Below, piece by piece: positions 1 to 7,278 of a stretch of DNA of 39,541 nucleotides. Where the stretch lies: positions 1 through 39,541 of the forward strand of contig NZ_JAICYI010000030.1 of the NCBI RefSeq assembly GCF_025934275.1, read 5' to 3'. Under the pieces are notes generated by a model, which saw only the letters and a list, made by a program, of their open reading frames with translations, ran no database searches and was not told the origin of the DNA. Every line of letters begins with the position of its first letter. Within the stretch, counting starts at the first letter, position 1. The translations under genes and the position numbers were made by a program. This stretch comes from Phenylobacterium sp. Its GTDB lineage: Bacteria > Pseudomonadota > Alphaproteobacteria > Caulobacterales > Caulobacteraceae.

Positions 1-780
1 AAGACGCAGATGGTGCTGGCCGATCCGGTGGGCTCCGTGCTCGCGCCGCTCGTCGAGCGCGGAGAGCGGGTCGAAGCCGGCAGCTGGGTCGTGGAGGGCA
101 TCGGCGAGGACTTCGTGCCGAAGAACTGCGACCTTTCGTTCGTGAAGCGAGCCTACGAGATCCCGGATTCCGAGAGCATCGCCACGGCCCGGCTGCTGCT
201 GACGCGGGCCGGCATCCTGGGCGGCTCCTCGTCGGGGACGCTGCTCGCCGCCGCCCTCCGGTACTGCCGCGAGCAGAGTGAGCCGAAGCGGGTGGTGACG
301 CTGGTCTGCGACACGGGCTCCAGGTACCTTTCCAAGGTCTACAACGACAGCTGGGTGGCCGAGCAGGGGCTCGCCGAGCGCGAGCTGCACGGCGACCTCC
401 GCGACCTGATCGCACGGGGCTCGGCGACCGGCGAAACCGTCACGGTGGGGCCCGACGACACGCTGCTCACCGCCTACAACCGCATGCGCCAGGCCGACGT
501 CTCGCAGCTGCCGGTGCTGGACGAGGGACGGCTGATCGGGCTGATCGACGAGAGCGACCTCCTGGAAGCGGTCGAGGACCGGCGGCAGGACGCCCGCTTC
601 AAGCAGCCGGTGGCGGCGGCGATGACCGCCAAGCTCTCGACGCTGCAGGCGGGCGAGCCGCTGGAGGCGCTGCTGCCGATCTTCGAAAAGGACCAGGTGG
701 CGATCGTCCTGGAGGGCAGGGATTTCCTCGGCCTGATCACCCGCATCGACCTGATCAATTACCTGAGGCGGGCGGCGTGA
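1..780 (+). CDS. Cystathionine beta-synthase, C-terminal part (5' end outside window)
   Basis: The frame is open from the first base, so the N-terminal PLP-lysine region lies upstream. About 259 residues remain. The first half is the end of a fold-type II PLP enzyme of the cysteine synthase/CBS family, with a GGSSSG stretch near residue 76 that matches the conserved serine/glycine segment near the PLP ring. The second half, about residues 145-255, is a pair of CBS domains, each ending in a G-L-I-x-x-x-D-L-type strand and helix. Catalytic domain plus CBS pair is the cystathionine beta-synthase layout (homocysteine + serine to cystathionine), whereas plain cysteine synthases lack the CBS pair. 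The stop overlaps the next gene's GTG by four bases, so the two are probably translated together as a reverse transsulfuration unit. Confidence 0.88.
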   Translation, partial: KTQMVLADPVGSVLAPLVERGERVEAGSWVVEGIGEDFVPKNCDLSFVKRAYEIPDSESIATARLLLTRAGILGGSSSGTLLAAALRYCREQSEPKRVVTLVCDTGSRYLSKVYNDSWVAEQGLAERELHGDLRDLIARGSATGETVTVGPDDTLLTAYNRMRQADVSQLPVLDEGRLIGLIDESDLLEAVEDRRQDARFKQPVAAAMTAKLSTLQAGEPLEALLPIFEKDQVAIVLEGRDFLGLITRIDLINYLRRAA

Positions 781-1943
781 CCGGCGAGCGCGGCAAGAAC
801 CGGCTGGACTTCGCCACCCGCGCCATCCACGGCGGCCAGGCGCCCGACCCGACCACCGGGGCGGTGATGGTGCCGATCTACGCCACCTCGACCTACGCCC
901 AGGAAAGTCCGGGCCGGCACAAGGGCTTCGAGTATTCCAGGAGCCAGAATCCGACGCGGTTCGCGCTGGAGCGGGCGCTGGCGGACCTGGAGAGCGGCGT
1001 GCGCGGCTTCGCCTTCGCCTCGGGGCTGGCGGCCATCGCCACCCTGCTGGATGCGCTGGCGGCCGGCGATCACGTGGTCGCCAGCGAGGATCTCTACGGC
1101 GGCTCCTTCCGGCTGTTCGACAAGGTCAGGAAGCGCTCCGCGGGGCTCGACTTCAGCTTCGTGGACCTGGCGGACCTGGCCGCGGTCGAGGCGTCGATCA
1201 CGCCAAGGACCAGGCTGATCTGGGTGGAGACGCCGAGCAACCCGATGCTCAGGCTGGCCAACCTCGAAGCCATCGCCGCCCTCGCGAAGAAACACGGCGT
1301 CTGGGCGGCCGCCGACAACACCTTCGCCTCCCCCTATGTCCAGCGGCCGCTGGAGCTCGGCTTCGACCTCGTCATGCACTCGACCACCAAGTACGTCGGC
1401 GGCCATTCCGACGTGGTCGGCGGGGCCCTGATCGTGGGCGAGAACGCCGATCTCGCCGAACAGATCGGCTTCCTGCAGAACGCCGTGGGCGCGGTGGCCT
1501 CGCCGTTCGACAGCTTCCTGACGCTGCGCGGCCTCAAGACGCTGGCGCTCAGGATGCGCCAGCACTGCGACAACGCCGGTCGCATCGCGCAGTGGCTGGA
1601 GGCGCGCGGTGTCGGCCGGGTGATCTATCCCGGCCTCGCCAGCCATCCGCAGCATGCCCTGGCCAGGCGCCAGATGCGCGGCTTCGGCGGGATGATCACG
1701 GTGATCCTCGACCGCGACCTCGAGGCCACCAAGCTGGTGCTGGAGCGGCTGCGGCTGTTCACGCTCGCCGAGAGCCTGGGCGGCGTCGAGAGCCTGGCCG
1801 AGCATCCGGCGATCATGACCCACGCCTCGATCCCGCCCGAGGCGCGGGCGAGGCTCGGGATCACCGACGGCCTGATCCGGCTTTCGGTCGGCGTGGAGGA
1901 CGCCGCCGACCTGATCGCCGACCTCGACCAGGCGCTGGGCTAG
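777..1943 (+). CDS. Cystathionine gamma-lyase/gamma-synthase family PLP enzyme
   Basis: This is a 388-residue Cys/Met-metabolism PLP-dependent enzyme of normal family length. Visible landmarks are Y53-x-R55 (phosphate contact from the partner subunit), D180 in DNTFASPY (PLP ring nitrogen) and the PLP lysine K205 in HSTTKYVGGHSD. The GTG start at 777 overlaps the upstream TGA (GTGA), a translational coupling arrangement. Motifs alone do not separate gamma-lyase from gamma-synthase. Pairing with cystathionine beta-synthase favours gamma-lyase, which would complete homocysteine-to-cysteine conversion, but this is inference. The 3' end meets the opposing gene tail to tail and shares the bases of the stop codon. 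Confidence 0.9.
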   Translation: MTGERGKNRLDFATRAIHGGQAPDPTTGAVMVPIYATSTYAQESPGRHKGFEYSRSQNPTRFALERALADLESGVRGFAFASGLAAIATLLDALAAGDHVVASEDLYGGSFRLFDKVRKRSAGLDFSFVDLADLAAVEASITPRTRLIWVETPSNPMLRLANLEAIAALAKKHGVWAAADNTFASPYVQRPLELGFDLVMHSTTKYVGGHSDVVGGALIVGENADLAEQIGFLQNAVGAVASPFDSFLTLRGLKTLALRMRQHCDNAGRIAQWLEARGVGRVIYPGLASHPQHALARRQMRGFGGMITVILDRDLEATKLVLERLRLFTLAESLGGVESLAEHPAIMTHASIPPEARARLGITDGLIRLSVGVEDAADLIADLDQALG

Positions 1944-2662
1944 CCGGCCGCCGCCGCGCGGTCTTGCGAGAACAGCAGGTCCTGCCAGCGCCAGGAGGCG
2001 CCGCCGACCACGATGCGCGGCGAAGCCGGGCCCTCGGCCAGCTTCAGCAGCACCAGGCCGTGCACCAGTTGCCGGCGGCAGGCGACCGGCGAGAAGGCCA
2101 CCTCCCACATGATCACCTCGCGCACGGCGGCGAGGCCGGCGCCGTCCTCGCCTTCCCGCTGGATCCAGCGGCCGTCGCGCCACAGGACGAGCGGCCGGCC
2201 GCGGTAGGCCAGGCTCATCGCGTCCCTGACCTTCCGGTCCTTGCGCAGGCGATCCTGCAGCCAGGCGGCCATGTTGCACTCGCCGCCGCCCGACTCGGCG
2301 GTGGCGGCGCCGGCGACCTCGGCCTCGCCGAGCTCGTCGCCGGGCGAGGTGGCGCGGCCCGGGGCGATCGGCAGCGGCGCGACGTCGGCCGGCGCCGGCT
2401 TCGGCCGCCGGACCTTGAGGCTCGCGACCGGCCTGGCCGCCGCAGCCTTGGGCGGCGCGGGCGTGGGCTTCGGCTCCGGCGCCGGCGGCTCGGGCGGCTT
2501 CGGCGGCTTCGGCGGCGCGAGCACCACCGGCAGCACGTCGGGCTCCTCGAAGTCGCGCAGCGCCGGCGAGGGCGCGACCGACAGGATCAGCGCCAGCAGG
2601 CCGGCGTGGGCGGCGGCCGAGACGGCCCACGCCCAGCGGCGCCGCTTGCGCCCATCCGCCAT
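1940..2662 (-). CDS. TonB/TolA-like proline-rich single-pass membrane protein, unknown function
   Basis: The protein has 240 residues. A basic start (KRRRW) precedes one membrane segment at about residues 11-30. A proline/lysine/alanine-rich stretch follows at about 45-75, with repeated PPKPPKPPEPP-like units that could span the periplasm as in TonB or TolA. The C-terminal domain, about 125-240, contains two cysteines and many tryptophans and shows no canonical TonB C-terminal motif that I recognise. It follows the OmpA-type lipoprotein gene on the same strand after a 42-base gap, so an envelope unit is plausible. The call rests on architecture only. Confidence 0.6.
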   Translation of the reverse strand: MADGRKRRRWAWAVSAAAHAGLLALILSVAPSPALRDFEEPDVLPVVLAPPKPPKPPEPPAPEPKPTPAPPKAAAARPVASLKVRRPKPAPADVAPLPIAPGRATSPGDELGEAEVAGAATAESGGGECNMAAWLQDRLRKDRKVRDAMSLAYRGRPLVLWRDGRWIQREGEDGAGLAAVREVIMWEVAFSPVACRRQLVHGLVLLKLAEGPASPRIVVGGASWRWQDLLFSQDRAAAAG

Positions 2663-2704
2663 CGCACCCTCCGCTGCCGTCCCGGCGGCGCCGGGACGGA
2701 GAGC

Positions 2705-3265
2705 TTACGCCAGGACGATCAGCACCACGCGGCGGTTGGCCTGGCGGCCTTCGCGGGTGGTGTTGGGCTGCACCGGCGCATCCGGTCCGTAGGAGATGGT
2801 GTTCACCCGGTTCAGCGCGACGCCGTGCTGGTTCAGGTAGCGGCGCACCGCCTCGGCCCGGAGCTCGCCCAGGTGATAGTTGTAGTCCTTGGTCCCGGTG
2901 GAGTCGGTGTGGCCCTGGATCTCCACATAGACGTTCTTGTTGTCGCTCTTCAGCTTGTCGATGAAGGCGTCGAGCCGGGCCTGGGCCTCGGGGCTCAGGT
3001 CATAGTGGTTGACCCGGAACTTCATCGAATCGTCGGACAGCACTTCCGAATAGAGGAACTTGCCTTCCGCGAGCTTGCCGGCGGCCACGGCGCGGTCGAG
3101 CGCGTCCTTGGCGGTGCCTTCGACGGTCGTCACGTGCTGGTCGGTGGCGTCGACGCGCGTGGAGACGCTCGCGACCTGCTTGTTGACGTAGTCCTTGGTG
3201 GCGCAACCGCCTAGGCTCAGGCCGCCGAGCGCCAGCGCGCCGGCGATCATCATCGTTCGATTCAT
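2705..3265 (-). CDS. OmpA-family peptidoglycan-associated lipoprotein
   Basis: The 186-residue protein begins with a lipoprotein signal whose lipobox ends LGGC at Cys21. A heptad-like helical stretch follows (about 25-65), then an OmpA-type C-terminal domain at about 80-186. The peptidoglycan-binding signature is visible as GHTDSTG with Asp121, followed by ELRAEAV with Arg136, the two residues that normally hold diaminopimelate. It is expected to sit in the outer membrane facing the periplasm and bind the cell wall. It resembles Pal but is not next to tol genes here, so no symbol is given. The next gene on the strand is the TonB-like protein, 42 bases downstream. Confidence 0.85.
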   Translation of the reverse strand: MNRTMMIAGALALGGLSLGGCATKDYVNKQVASVSTRVDATDQHVTTVEGTAKDALDRAVAAGKLAEGKFLYSEVLSDDSMKFRVNHYDLSPEAQARLDAFIDKLKSDNKNVYVEIQGHTDSTGTKDYNYHLGELRAEAVRRYLNQHGVALNRVNTISYGPDAPVQPNTTREGRQANRRVVLIVLA

Positions 3266-3493
3266 GAGGGGTGTTTCTCTCCCAGTCGGCCCCCGCCGCC
3301 TCGAGGCTCGACTGTTTCAGCACGGAAATAGGCCATTTCGTGGCGAGGCTTCGCCACAGCTGCGGCGTACGGTGAAGCTTACCGGCGTGGGAAGAACCGG
3401 GAAATCGCGTCAGAAAATCGCAGGCGGCCTGAGCGCGCCGGCGCAGCCGCGGGCGCGGCCGCAAGGCCCCAACCGCCAACGCACGATCTGACC

Positions 3494-3520
3494 GTTCGAG
3501 TGGTTCGAGTGGTTCGCGGT
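3494..3520. repeat. Short tandem repeat, 9-base unit
   Basis: The unit GTTCGAGTG occurs twice in a row (3494-3511), followed by a degenerate third unit, GTTCGCGGT. It lies between the start of the OmpA-type gene and the 3' end of the next minus-strand gene. No function is apparent. Confidence 0.6.
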
Positions 3521-3527
3521 GCGAATT

Positions 3528-4070
3528 CTAGGAGGAGTTGGGGCGGGCCGCGGCGGCGGGATCGCCGCACGAGTCCTGCGCCGCCGGCCAGTCGAGGCCG
3601 AGGTGGGCGCAGAGGCGGGCGAGATGGACCCCGACCGAGGTTTCCGCAAAGCCTTCGGCCTCGGCGGCCTCGGACAGCCATTCCTCGGCGCGCTCGATCA
3701 GCTCGCCGCCTTCGGCGAACTCGTCGTCGTCGCCCTCGTCGTATTCGTTCCAGACCAGCCGCTCGACCCGGGCCTTGACCTGGGCCGAGCGCCGCTCGGC
3801 GCCCTCGCGGGCCGCAGCCTTCGCCCGGTCGGCCTCGGCGCGCTCGCCGGCGGCCTCGTAGCGGGCGAGCCTCGCCTCCAGGGCCACCGCCTGGCGCAGG
3901 CCGCGGGTGATCTTGTGGTAGGCGCCGGCGAGCCTCGCCTTCTTGTCCTCGTCGCGGGTGGCGACCACCGCGTCGGCGAGATCCTCGGCGAGCGCCAGCG
4001 AGAGCTGCTGCACCCGCTTCAGCACCGCCTCGTGCCTGGCCGCCCTGTCGCCGGAGTTGTCCATGAACAA
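3528..4070 (-). CDS. Conserved-looking cytoplasmic protein of unknown function
   Basis: This is a 180-residue, highly charged and mostly helical protein without signal peptide or membrane segment. The first two thirds, about 10-110, are Ala/Arg/Glu-rich and likely coiled-coil. An acidic patch (EYDEGDDDEF) follows at about 123-132. An internal ATG two codons in (4064) is an equally possible start. No catalytic motif is recognised. It is separate from its neighbours, with 262 bases upstream of the OmpA-type gene and REP-like DNA on the other side. Confidence 0.65.
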   Translation of the reverse strand: MFMDNSGDRAARHEAVLKRVQQLSLALAEDLADAVVATRDEDKKARLAGAYHKITRGLRQAVALEARLARYEAAGERAEADRAKAAAREGAERRSAQVKARVERLVWNEYDEGDDDEFAEGGELIERAEEWLSEAAEAEGFAETSVGVHLARLCAHLGLDWPAAQDSCGDPAAAARPNSS

Positions 4071-4147
4071 AAGTAGAACACGGAAGCGGCGCCGGAGTCA
4101 AGGAAATGCGCGATTTGTTGTACCGCGGCAGCGCCGTAGGATGGCGC

Positions 4148-4273
4148 ATGGACCATCACGCAGCCGTTTTCGCCGGCGCCGGCGTCGCGATCTTCGCCAG
4201 CATGGTCGGGGCGTTCTCGGCGTTGTTCATTCCACTGCTGGCGCGGCGGGCACGGAAGCGGCGGGGCGGCTAA
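4148..4273 (+). CDS. Possible 41-residue membrane protein
   Basis: This short ORF starts at ATG 4148 and ends at TAA 4271-4273. The product has one hydrophobic segment (about residues 6-31, A/V/I/F-rich) followed by a strongly basic tail (RRARKRRGG), the pattern of a small N-out membrane protein by the positive-inside rule. A TAGGAT sequence seven bases upstream could act as a ribosome binding site. It is divergent from the 3528-4070 gene with about 77 bases between starts. There is no homology evidence. Confidence 0.4.
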   Translation: MDHHAAVFAGAGVAIFASMVGAFSALFIPLLARRARKRRGG

Positions 4274-4280
4274 ACCCCTG

Positions 4281-4358
4281 CCCTTCCCATTCATGGGAAG
4301 GGGGGACCATCGGCCGACCCCGGCCTTGAGCCGGGGGAAGAGCCGATGGTGGGAAGGG
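4281..4358. repeat. Nested inverted repeats, REP-like intergenic element
   Basis: A perfect 9-bp stem (4281-4289 with 4294-4302, TTCA loop) is followed by a second hairpin whose outer arms are ACCATCGGC (4306-4314) and GCCGATGGT (4342-4350) and whose inner arms are CCCCGGC (4318-4324) and GCCGGGG (4330-4336). TGGGAAGGG recurs at 4350-4358, so the first arm could pair with either copy. This is alternative folding potential in non-coding DNA, probably a REP/BIME-type element. Confidence 0.65.
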
Positions 4359-4380
4359 CGAGGGATCTGCAGTGCGCCGG

Positions 4381-4442
4381 CTCGCCCCCTCCACCACTCG
4401 CTCTTCGGCGAGTGATCCCCCTCCCCCGTGAACGGGGGAGGT
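4381..4442. repeat. REP-like repeat, copy 1
   Basis: The element begins CTCGCCCCCTCCACC, continues with a hairpin (CACTCGC/GCGAGTG), and ends with CCCCTCCCCCGTGAACGGG and a short G-rich tail whose CCCCGT/ACGGGG arms pair. The same start and end sequences occur at 9100-9147 around a different, shorter hairpin, so this is a dispersed element. It lies 41 bases upstream of the exported-protein gene at 4484. Confidence 0.7.
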
Positions 4443-4483
4443 AGGCCTTGCTTCGGCCACGCTGGGGGGCGCAGGCTTCGCGC

Positions 4484-4894
4484 ATGAGAACCGCCCTTCT
4501 TGTCGCTGCGCTCGCGGGCGCGCTGGCCGCGGCTTCTGGCGCGGCGGCGCAGGAGGTGATCGCGGCGGGGCCGCAGGGGGCGCCCCCCGTCGCGGGCCTC
4601 GCCGGCGATCCGGAGGACTCCCCCGAGGCGATCGGCGAATGGGGCCGGCGCGTGCTGGCCGGCGAGCCCACCGGGCCCGATGCGGCGCGCGCGGCGGCGA
4701 TGCGGCGGGGCGGGCCCACAGGCTGCCTTCAGCCGGGCGATGACCGCAATCCGCACGGCGAGGTGACGGTGGGCGCCGGCACCGGCGGCTATCGCGAGGC
4801 GGGCGCGGTGGTGACCGCCCCGGTCGGAAGCTGCGCCCAGGTGACCATCGCGGTCGACGGGGCGCGCATCGATGCGCCGCGGCGGCGGCGGTAG
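4484..4894 (+). CDS. Small exported protein of unknown function
   Basis: Starting at ATG 4484 the product has 136 residues and begins with a clear Sec signal peptide (MRTALLVAALAGALAAASG, then AAAQ as probable cleavage region). The frame extends upstream to 4448, but that would bury the signal behind 12 residues, so 4484 is preferred. The mature part is Gly/Ala/Pro-rich with two cysteines, at about residues 85 and 121, that could form a periplasmic disulfide. It ends in a basic tail. No family is recognised. Confidence 0.6.
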   Translation: MRTALLVAALAGALAAASGAAAQEVIAAGPQGAPPVAGLAGDPEDSPEAIGEWGRRVLAGEPTGPDAARAAAMRRGGPTGCLQPGDDRNPHGEVTVGAGTGGYREAGAVVTAPVGSCAQVTIAVDGARIDAPRRRR

Positions 4895-4910
4895 CGCCCT
4901 CTCCGGCATC

Positions 4911-4936
4911 CCGGTCTCCGGCCGCGCCAAGACCGG
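4911..4936. terminator. Possible bidirectional terminator hairpin
   Basis: A 7-bp perfect stem, CCGGTCT (4911-4917) with AGACCGG (4930-4936), sits between two genes that converge at 4894 and 4944. There is no clear T-run, so the call rests on position and stem. Confidence 0.35.
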
Positions 4937-4943
4937 ATGACAG

Positions 4944-6566
4944 CTATGTGCGCGCGTATTCGGCCGTGAGCTCGCGGGCCATGGTGGCCAGCGGCTCCGG
5001 GAGGCGGGCCGGGATGACGCCGCGGCCGTACCTGGGGATCAGGTGCGAGAGCGGGCCGATGAGCACGTTGCGGGCGTGCTCGGGGCGGCCGAGCGAACGG
5101 GCGGTGGTGAAGAACAGCCGCCCGACCAGCATCGCCGCGTGCTCCGGCGCCAGGCGGGCCAGCGCGCGCTCCGCAACCTCCGGCGGGGTCTCGCCCTCGG
5201 CGAGCATGAAGACCCTCAGGATCGGCCAGTCGCGGGGGCGAAGCTCCGCCAGCTGGTCGTAGACCGCAAACGCGCCCGCGATCTCGCCGCCGGCCCTGAG
5301 CGCGCGCGCCTTGAGCACGATGAGCTGGACGGCGAACTCCGAGCCCGGGCGGCACAGCGAGAGCGCCCGGTCGTAGGCGGCGCAGGCGGCGTCGAGCTCG
5401 CCCAGGTAGGCGTGCAGCTGGCCGGTGACGGCCTGGGCGGCGGCGAAGTTGGCGCCGGTGGCGCGCGCCTCGGCCAGCAGCTCCTGCACCAGGCCGACGT
5501 GGCCGCGGAAGATGCAGAGCAGGAGCTTGGCCGCGGCCAGCGCCAGGAGCGGCTCGCCCCGCACGTGCGGCAGGGCGCGGAACACGAGGGTCTCGATCCG
5601 CGCCTCGATGGCCTCATAGGCCGCCATGTCGGCCGGGTCGATGTCGATGGCGTGCAGGGTGCGGGCGAAGAGCGTCACCGCCGACATCAGCGCCAGCACC
5701 GGATCGTCCGGGTCGGCGGCAAGCTCGTGCTCGAGGCGGGCGGAGATGTAGCGCCAGCCGGGGCCGCGCGAGCCGAAGAGCGCGAGCGCGGCGTCCTGCA
5801 TGCGGATCTCCAGGGTGCCCGAGCCCGGCGCCTCGCCGGCCGAAGGCGCGAGCGCCAGGTCGCGCCAGAGCGCCGAGGCCAGCCTCTCGCAGGCCTCCTC
5901 CGCCAGCGGCTCGAGGTCCCGGTCGAGCTCGCAGCGGAGGGTGCGGACCGCCCGGCGCCCCGGCTCCTCGCGCAGCGTCAGCGCGACGCGCAGGCCCGCC
6001 TCGGCGTCGACCACGTCGACCCCCGCCGAGAAGCGGAACTCGCCGCGCAGGGGGGGATCGTCGGAAAGGTCGGGCCGCAAGGCCACGACCTGCGCGCCCG
6101 CGTAGTGGGCCGAGAGCTTGCCGGCGAGCGCCTGCAGGAAGGCGTCGAGCCGGGGCCTGCGCGCCGAATCGATCAGGCCGTGGACCGGGCCCACGACCAG
6201 GAACCCCGCGCGCTCAGGGCCCTTCGGCGGGGCGATCCAGACGTAGCCCTCGCCGTACTGGGTGGCGATGAAGCGCGGCGCGCGGGCCGAATCGCCCAGC
6301 TTCTTGCGCAGGCGGTTGACCACATAGTCGACGTTGCGGTCGCCGGCCTCGCCCTCCGGGTCCATGGCGTCCAGGAGCTGATCGCGGGAGAACAGCTGGC
6401 CGGGCCGCCGGGCGAGCGTCGCCAGCACCGCCCGGTCCTGCCGCGAGAAGCGCAGGCGCTGGCCGTCCTCCCGCGTCGCGCCCACGAAGCCCGGCTCGAA
6501 CACCAACTCGTGGAAGCGCACGCGCGATGGGGCGTCGCGGTCGACGGCGGCGGCTGCCTCAGCCAT
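4944..6566 (-). CDS. Winged-helix transcriptional regulator with C-terminal TPR-like repeats
   Basis: The chosen start is ATG 6566, giving 540 residues; the longer open frame upstream would run through the divergent UrcA gene. An OmpR/PhoB-type winged helix (Trans_reg_C) occupies about residues 15-110: RFSRQDRAVLATLARRP, a recognition-helix region with VDYVVNRLRKKLGD, and the wing with YGEGYVW. No receiver domain or membrane segment is present, so it is a soluble regulator of the CadC/HilA kind rather than a two-component regulator. The C-terminal half, about 250-530, is helical with TPR-like repeats (for example AYLGELDAACAAYDRAL). It is divergent from the UrcA-family gene, 103 bases away, and might control that gene or itself. 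Its ligand is unknown. Confidence 0.8.
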   Translation of the reverse strand: MAEAAAAVDRDAPSRVRFHELVFEPGFVGATREDGQRLRFSRQDRAVLATLARRPGQLFSRDQLLDAMDPEGEAGDRNVDYVVNRLRKKLGDSARAPRFIATQYGEGYVWIAPPKGPERAGFLVVGPVHGLIDSARRPRLDAFLQALAGKLSAHYAGAQVVALRPDLSDDPPLRGEFRFSAGVDVVDAEAGLRVALTLREEPGRRAVRTLRCELDRDLEPLAEEACERLASALWRDLALAPSAGEAPGSGTLEIRMQDAALALFGSRGPGWRYISARLEHELAADPDDPVLALMSAVTLFARTLHAIDIDPADMAAYEAIEARIETLVFRALPHVRGEPLLALAAAKLLLCIFRGHVGLVQELLAEARATGANFAAAQAVTGQLHAYLGELDAACAAYDRALSLCRPGSEFAVQLIVLKARALRAGGEIAGAFAVYDQLAELRPRDWPILRVFMLAEGETPPEVAERALARLAPEHAAMLVGRLFFTTARSLGRPEHARNVLIGPLSHLIPRYGRGVIPARLPEPLATMARELTAEYART

Positions 6567-6607
6567 GCGGCTCGAGCCCGGAAAGGGGGAAAACCAAATA
6601 CCCGTCC

Positions 6608-6655
6608 AACAATTCCGCGCGAGCATCCGCCACGTCAGCCTCGCTGACAATTGTT
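6608..6655. promoter_or_regulatory. Inverted repeats in the divergent promoter region
   Basis: AACAATT (6608-6614) and AATTGTT (6649-6655) form a perfect 7-bp inverted repeat 34 bases apart. Inside lies a smaller TCAGC-N3-GCTGA hairpin (6635-6647). Both are in the 103-base gap between the winged-helix regulator and the UrcA-family gene, where an operator would be expected. Binding is inferred from position only. Confidence 0.35.
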
Positions 6656-6669
6656 CTGAGGGGACACCT

Positions 6670-6996
6670 ATGAAGAAGCTGGCTTTGATCGCAGCCGTGG
6701 CGGCTGCCTCGCTCTCCTGCGCGCCGATCGCCACGGCGCAGACGGCGCGGCCGATCGTCGTGAAGTACGGCGACCTGAACCTGCGGAGCGAAGCCGGCCG
6801 GGCCGCCTTCCAGGCCAGGCTCGCGAGCGGTGTGTCCGCGTTCTGCGGCCCCGCGGCCTCGATCATGGACGTCGCCGGACAGCAGCGCCGCCGGGCCTGC
6901 GTCAAGGAGGCGACCGAAAAGACATTCGCGTCGCTGCAGAAGGCGGACAGCCGCTTCGCCGGCATGCAGACGCCGATCGTTCTCGCCGACCGCTGA
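6670..6996 (+). CDS. UrcA-family exported protein
   Basis: From ATG 6670, with GAGGGG about seven bases upstream, the product has 108 residues. A Sec signal peptide (MKKLALIAAVAAASLS) ends near ATAQ at 21-24. The mature part shows the UrcA pattern: V-x-Y-x-D-L-N-L-x-S-x-x-G-R-A-A-x-x-A-R-L at about 31-51, then two cysteines (C59 and C77, the latter in RRRACVKEA) that probably form a disulfide. UrcA proteins are small periplasmic proteins of unknown function common in Caulobacterales and Sphingomonadales. The gene is followed by a strong terminator at 7017. Confidence 0.82.
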   Translation: MKKLALIAAVAAASLSCAPIATAQTARPIVVKYGDLNLRSEAGRAAFQARLASGVSAFCGPAASIMDVAGQQRRRACVKEATEKTFASLQKADSRFAGMQTPIVLADR

Positions 6997-7016
6997 GCAA
7001 GTCTGCGGGATTAGGG

Positions 7017-7058
7017 GCGGCTCCCGGGGTTCAAGGTCCCTCGGGAGCCGCTTTTTTT
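7017..7058 (+). terminator. Rho-independent terminator of the UrcA-family gene
   Basis: A perfect 10-bp stem, GCGGCTCCCG (7017-7026) with CGGGAGCCGC (7042-7051), is followed directly by seven T residues (7052-7058). It starts 20 bases after the stop codon at 6996. It is the clearest intrinsic terminator in the window. Confidence 0.92.
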
Positions 7059-7070
7059 GTGGGGGATGGT

Positions 7071-7158
7071 GGGCGCGAGCGCCCGCATGCCCGTAGGTGC
7101 CGCGCCAAGAGCGCGCCCGGCACCTGACCCGGCCTCGACGAGCTACCGCCCTCGTCGA
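7071..7158. repeat. Three consecutive hairpins upstream of the restriction gene
   Basis: Three stems occur in a row: GGGCGC/GCGCCC (7071-7084), AGGTGCCG (7095-7102) with CGGCACCT (7118-7125), and TCGACGAG (7135-7142) with CTCGTCGA (7151-7158). All are perfect. They lie between the UrcA terminator and the Mrr-type gene in otherwise gene-free DNA. They could be terminators that insulate the gene, control elements, or remains of an insertion boundary. Confidence 0.55.
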
Positions 7159-7278
7159 CAGCATCCCCTACCCGTCACGGCACACTTTGAACCGCCGCCC
7201 TAGCCCATTCTCTGGAACCACCGCCGCTCCCCGTCGGGCAATGCCACCGGACAACCCGAGGACTCCGGATAATCGCTC

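Noticed and set aside
759..2630. A 623-codon open frame antisense to the cystathionine enzyme gene and across the TonB-like gene
   Set aside because: It is Ala/Arg/Gly/Pro-rich low-complexity sequence without motif, on DNA already explained by genes with clear catalytic residues. High G+C removes stop codons from shadow frames.
3494..3520. Tandem repeats considered as a CRISPR fragment
   Set aside because: Units are 9 bases with no spacers and only about three copies.
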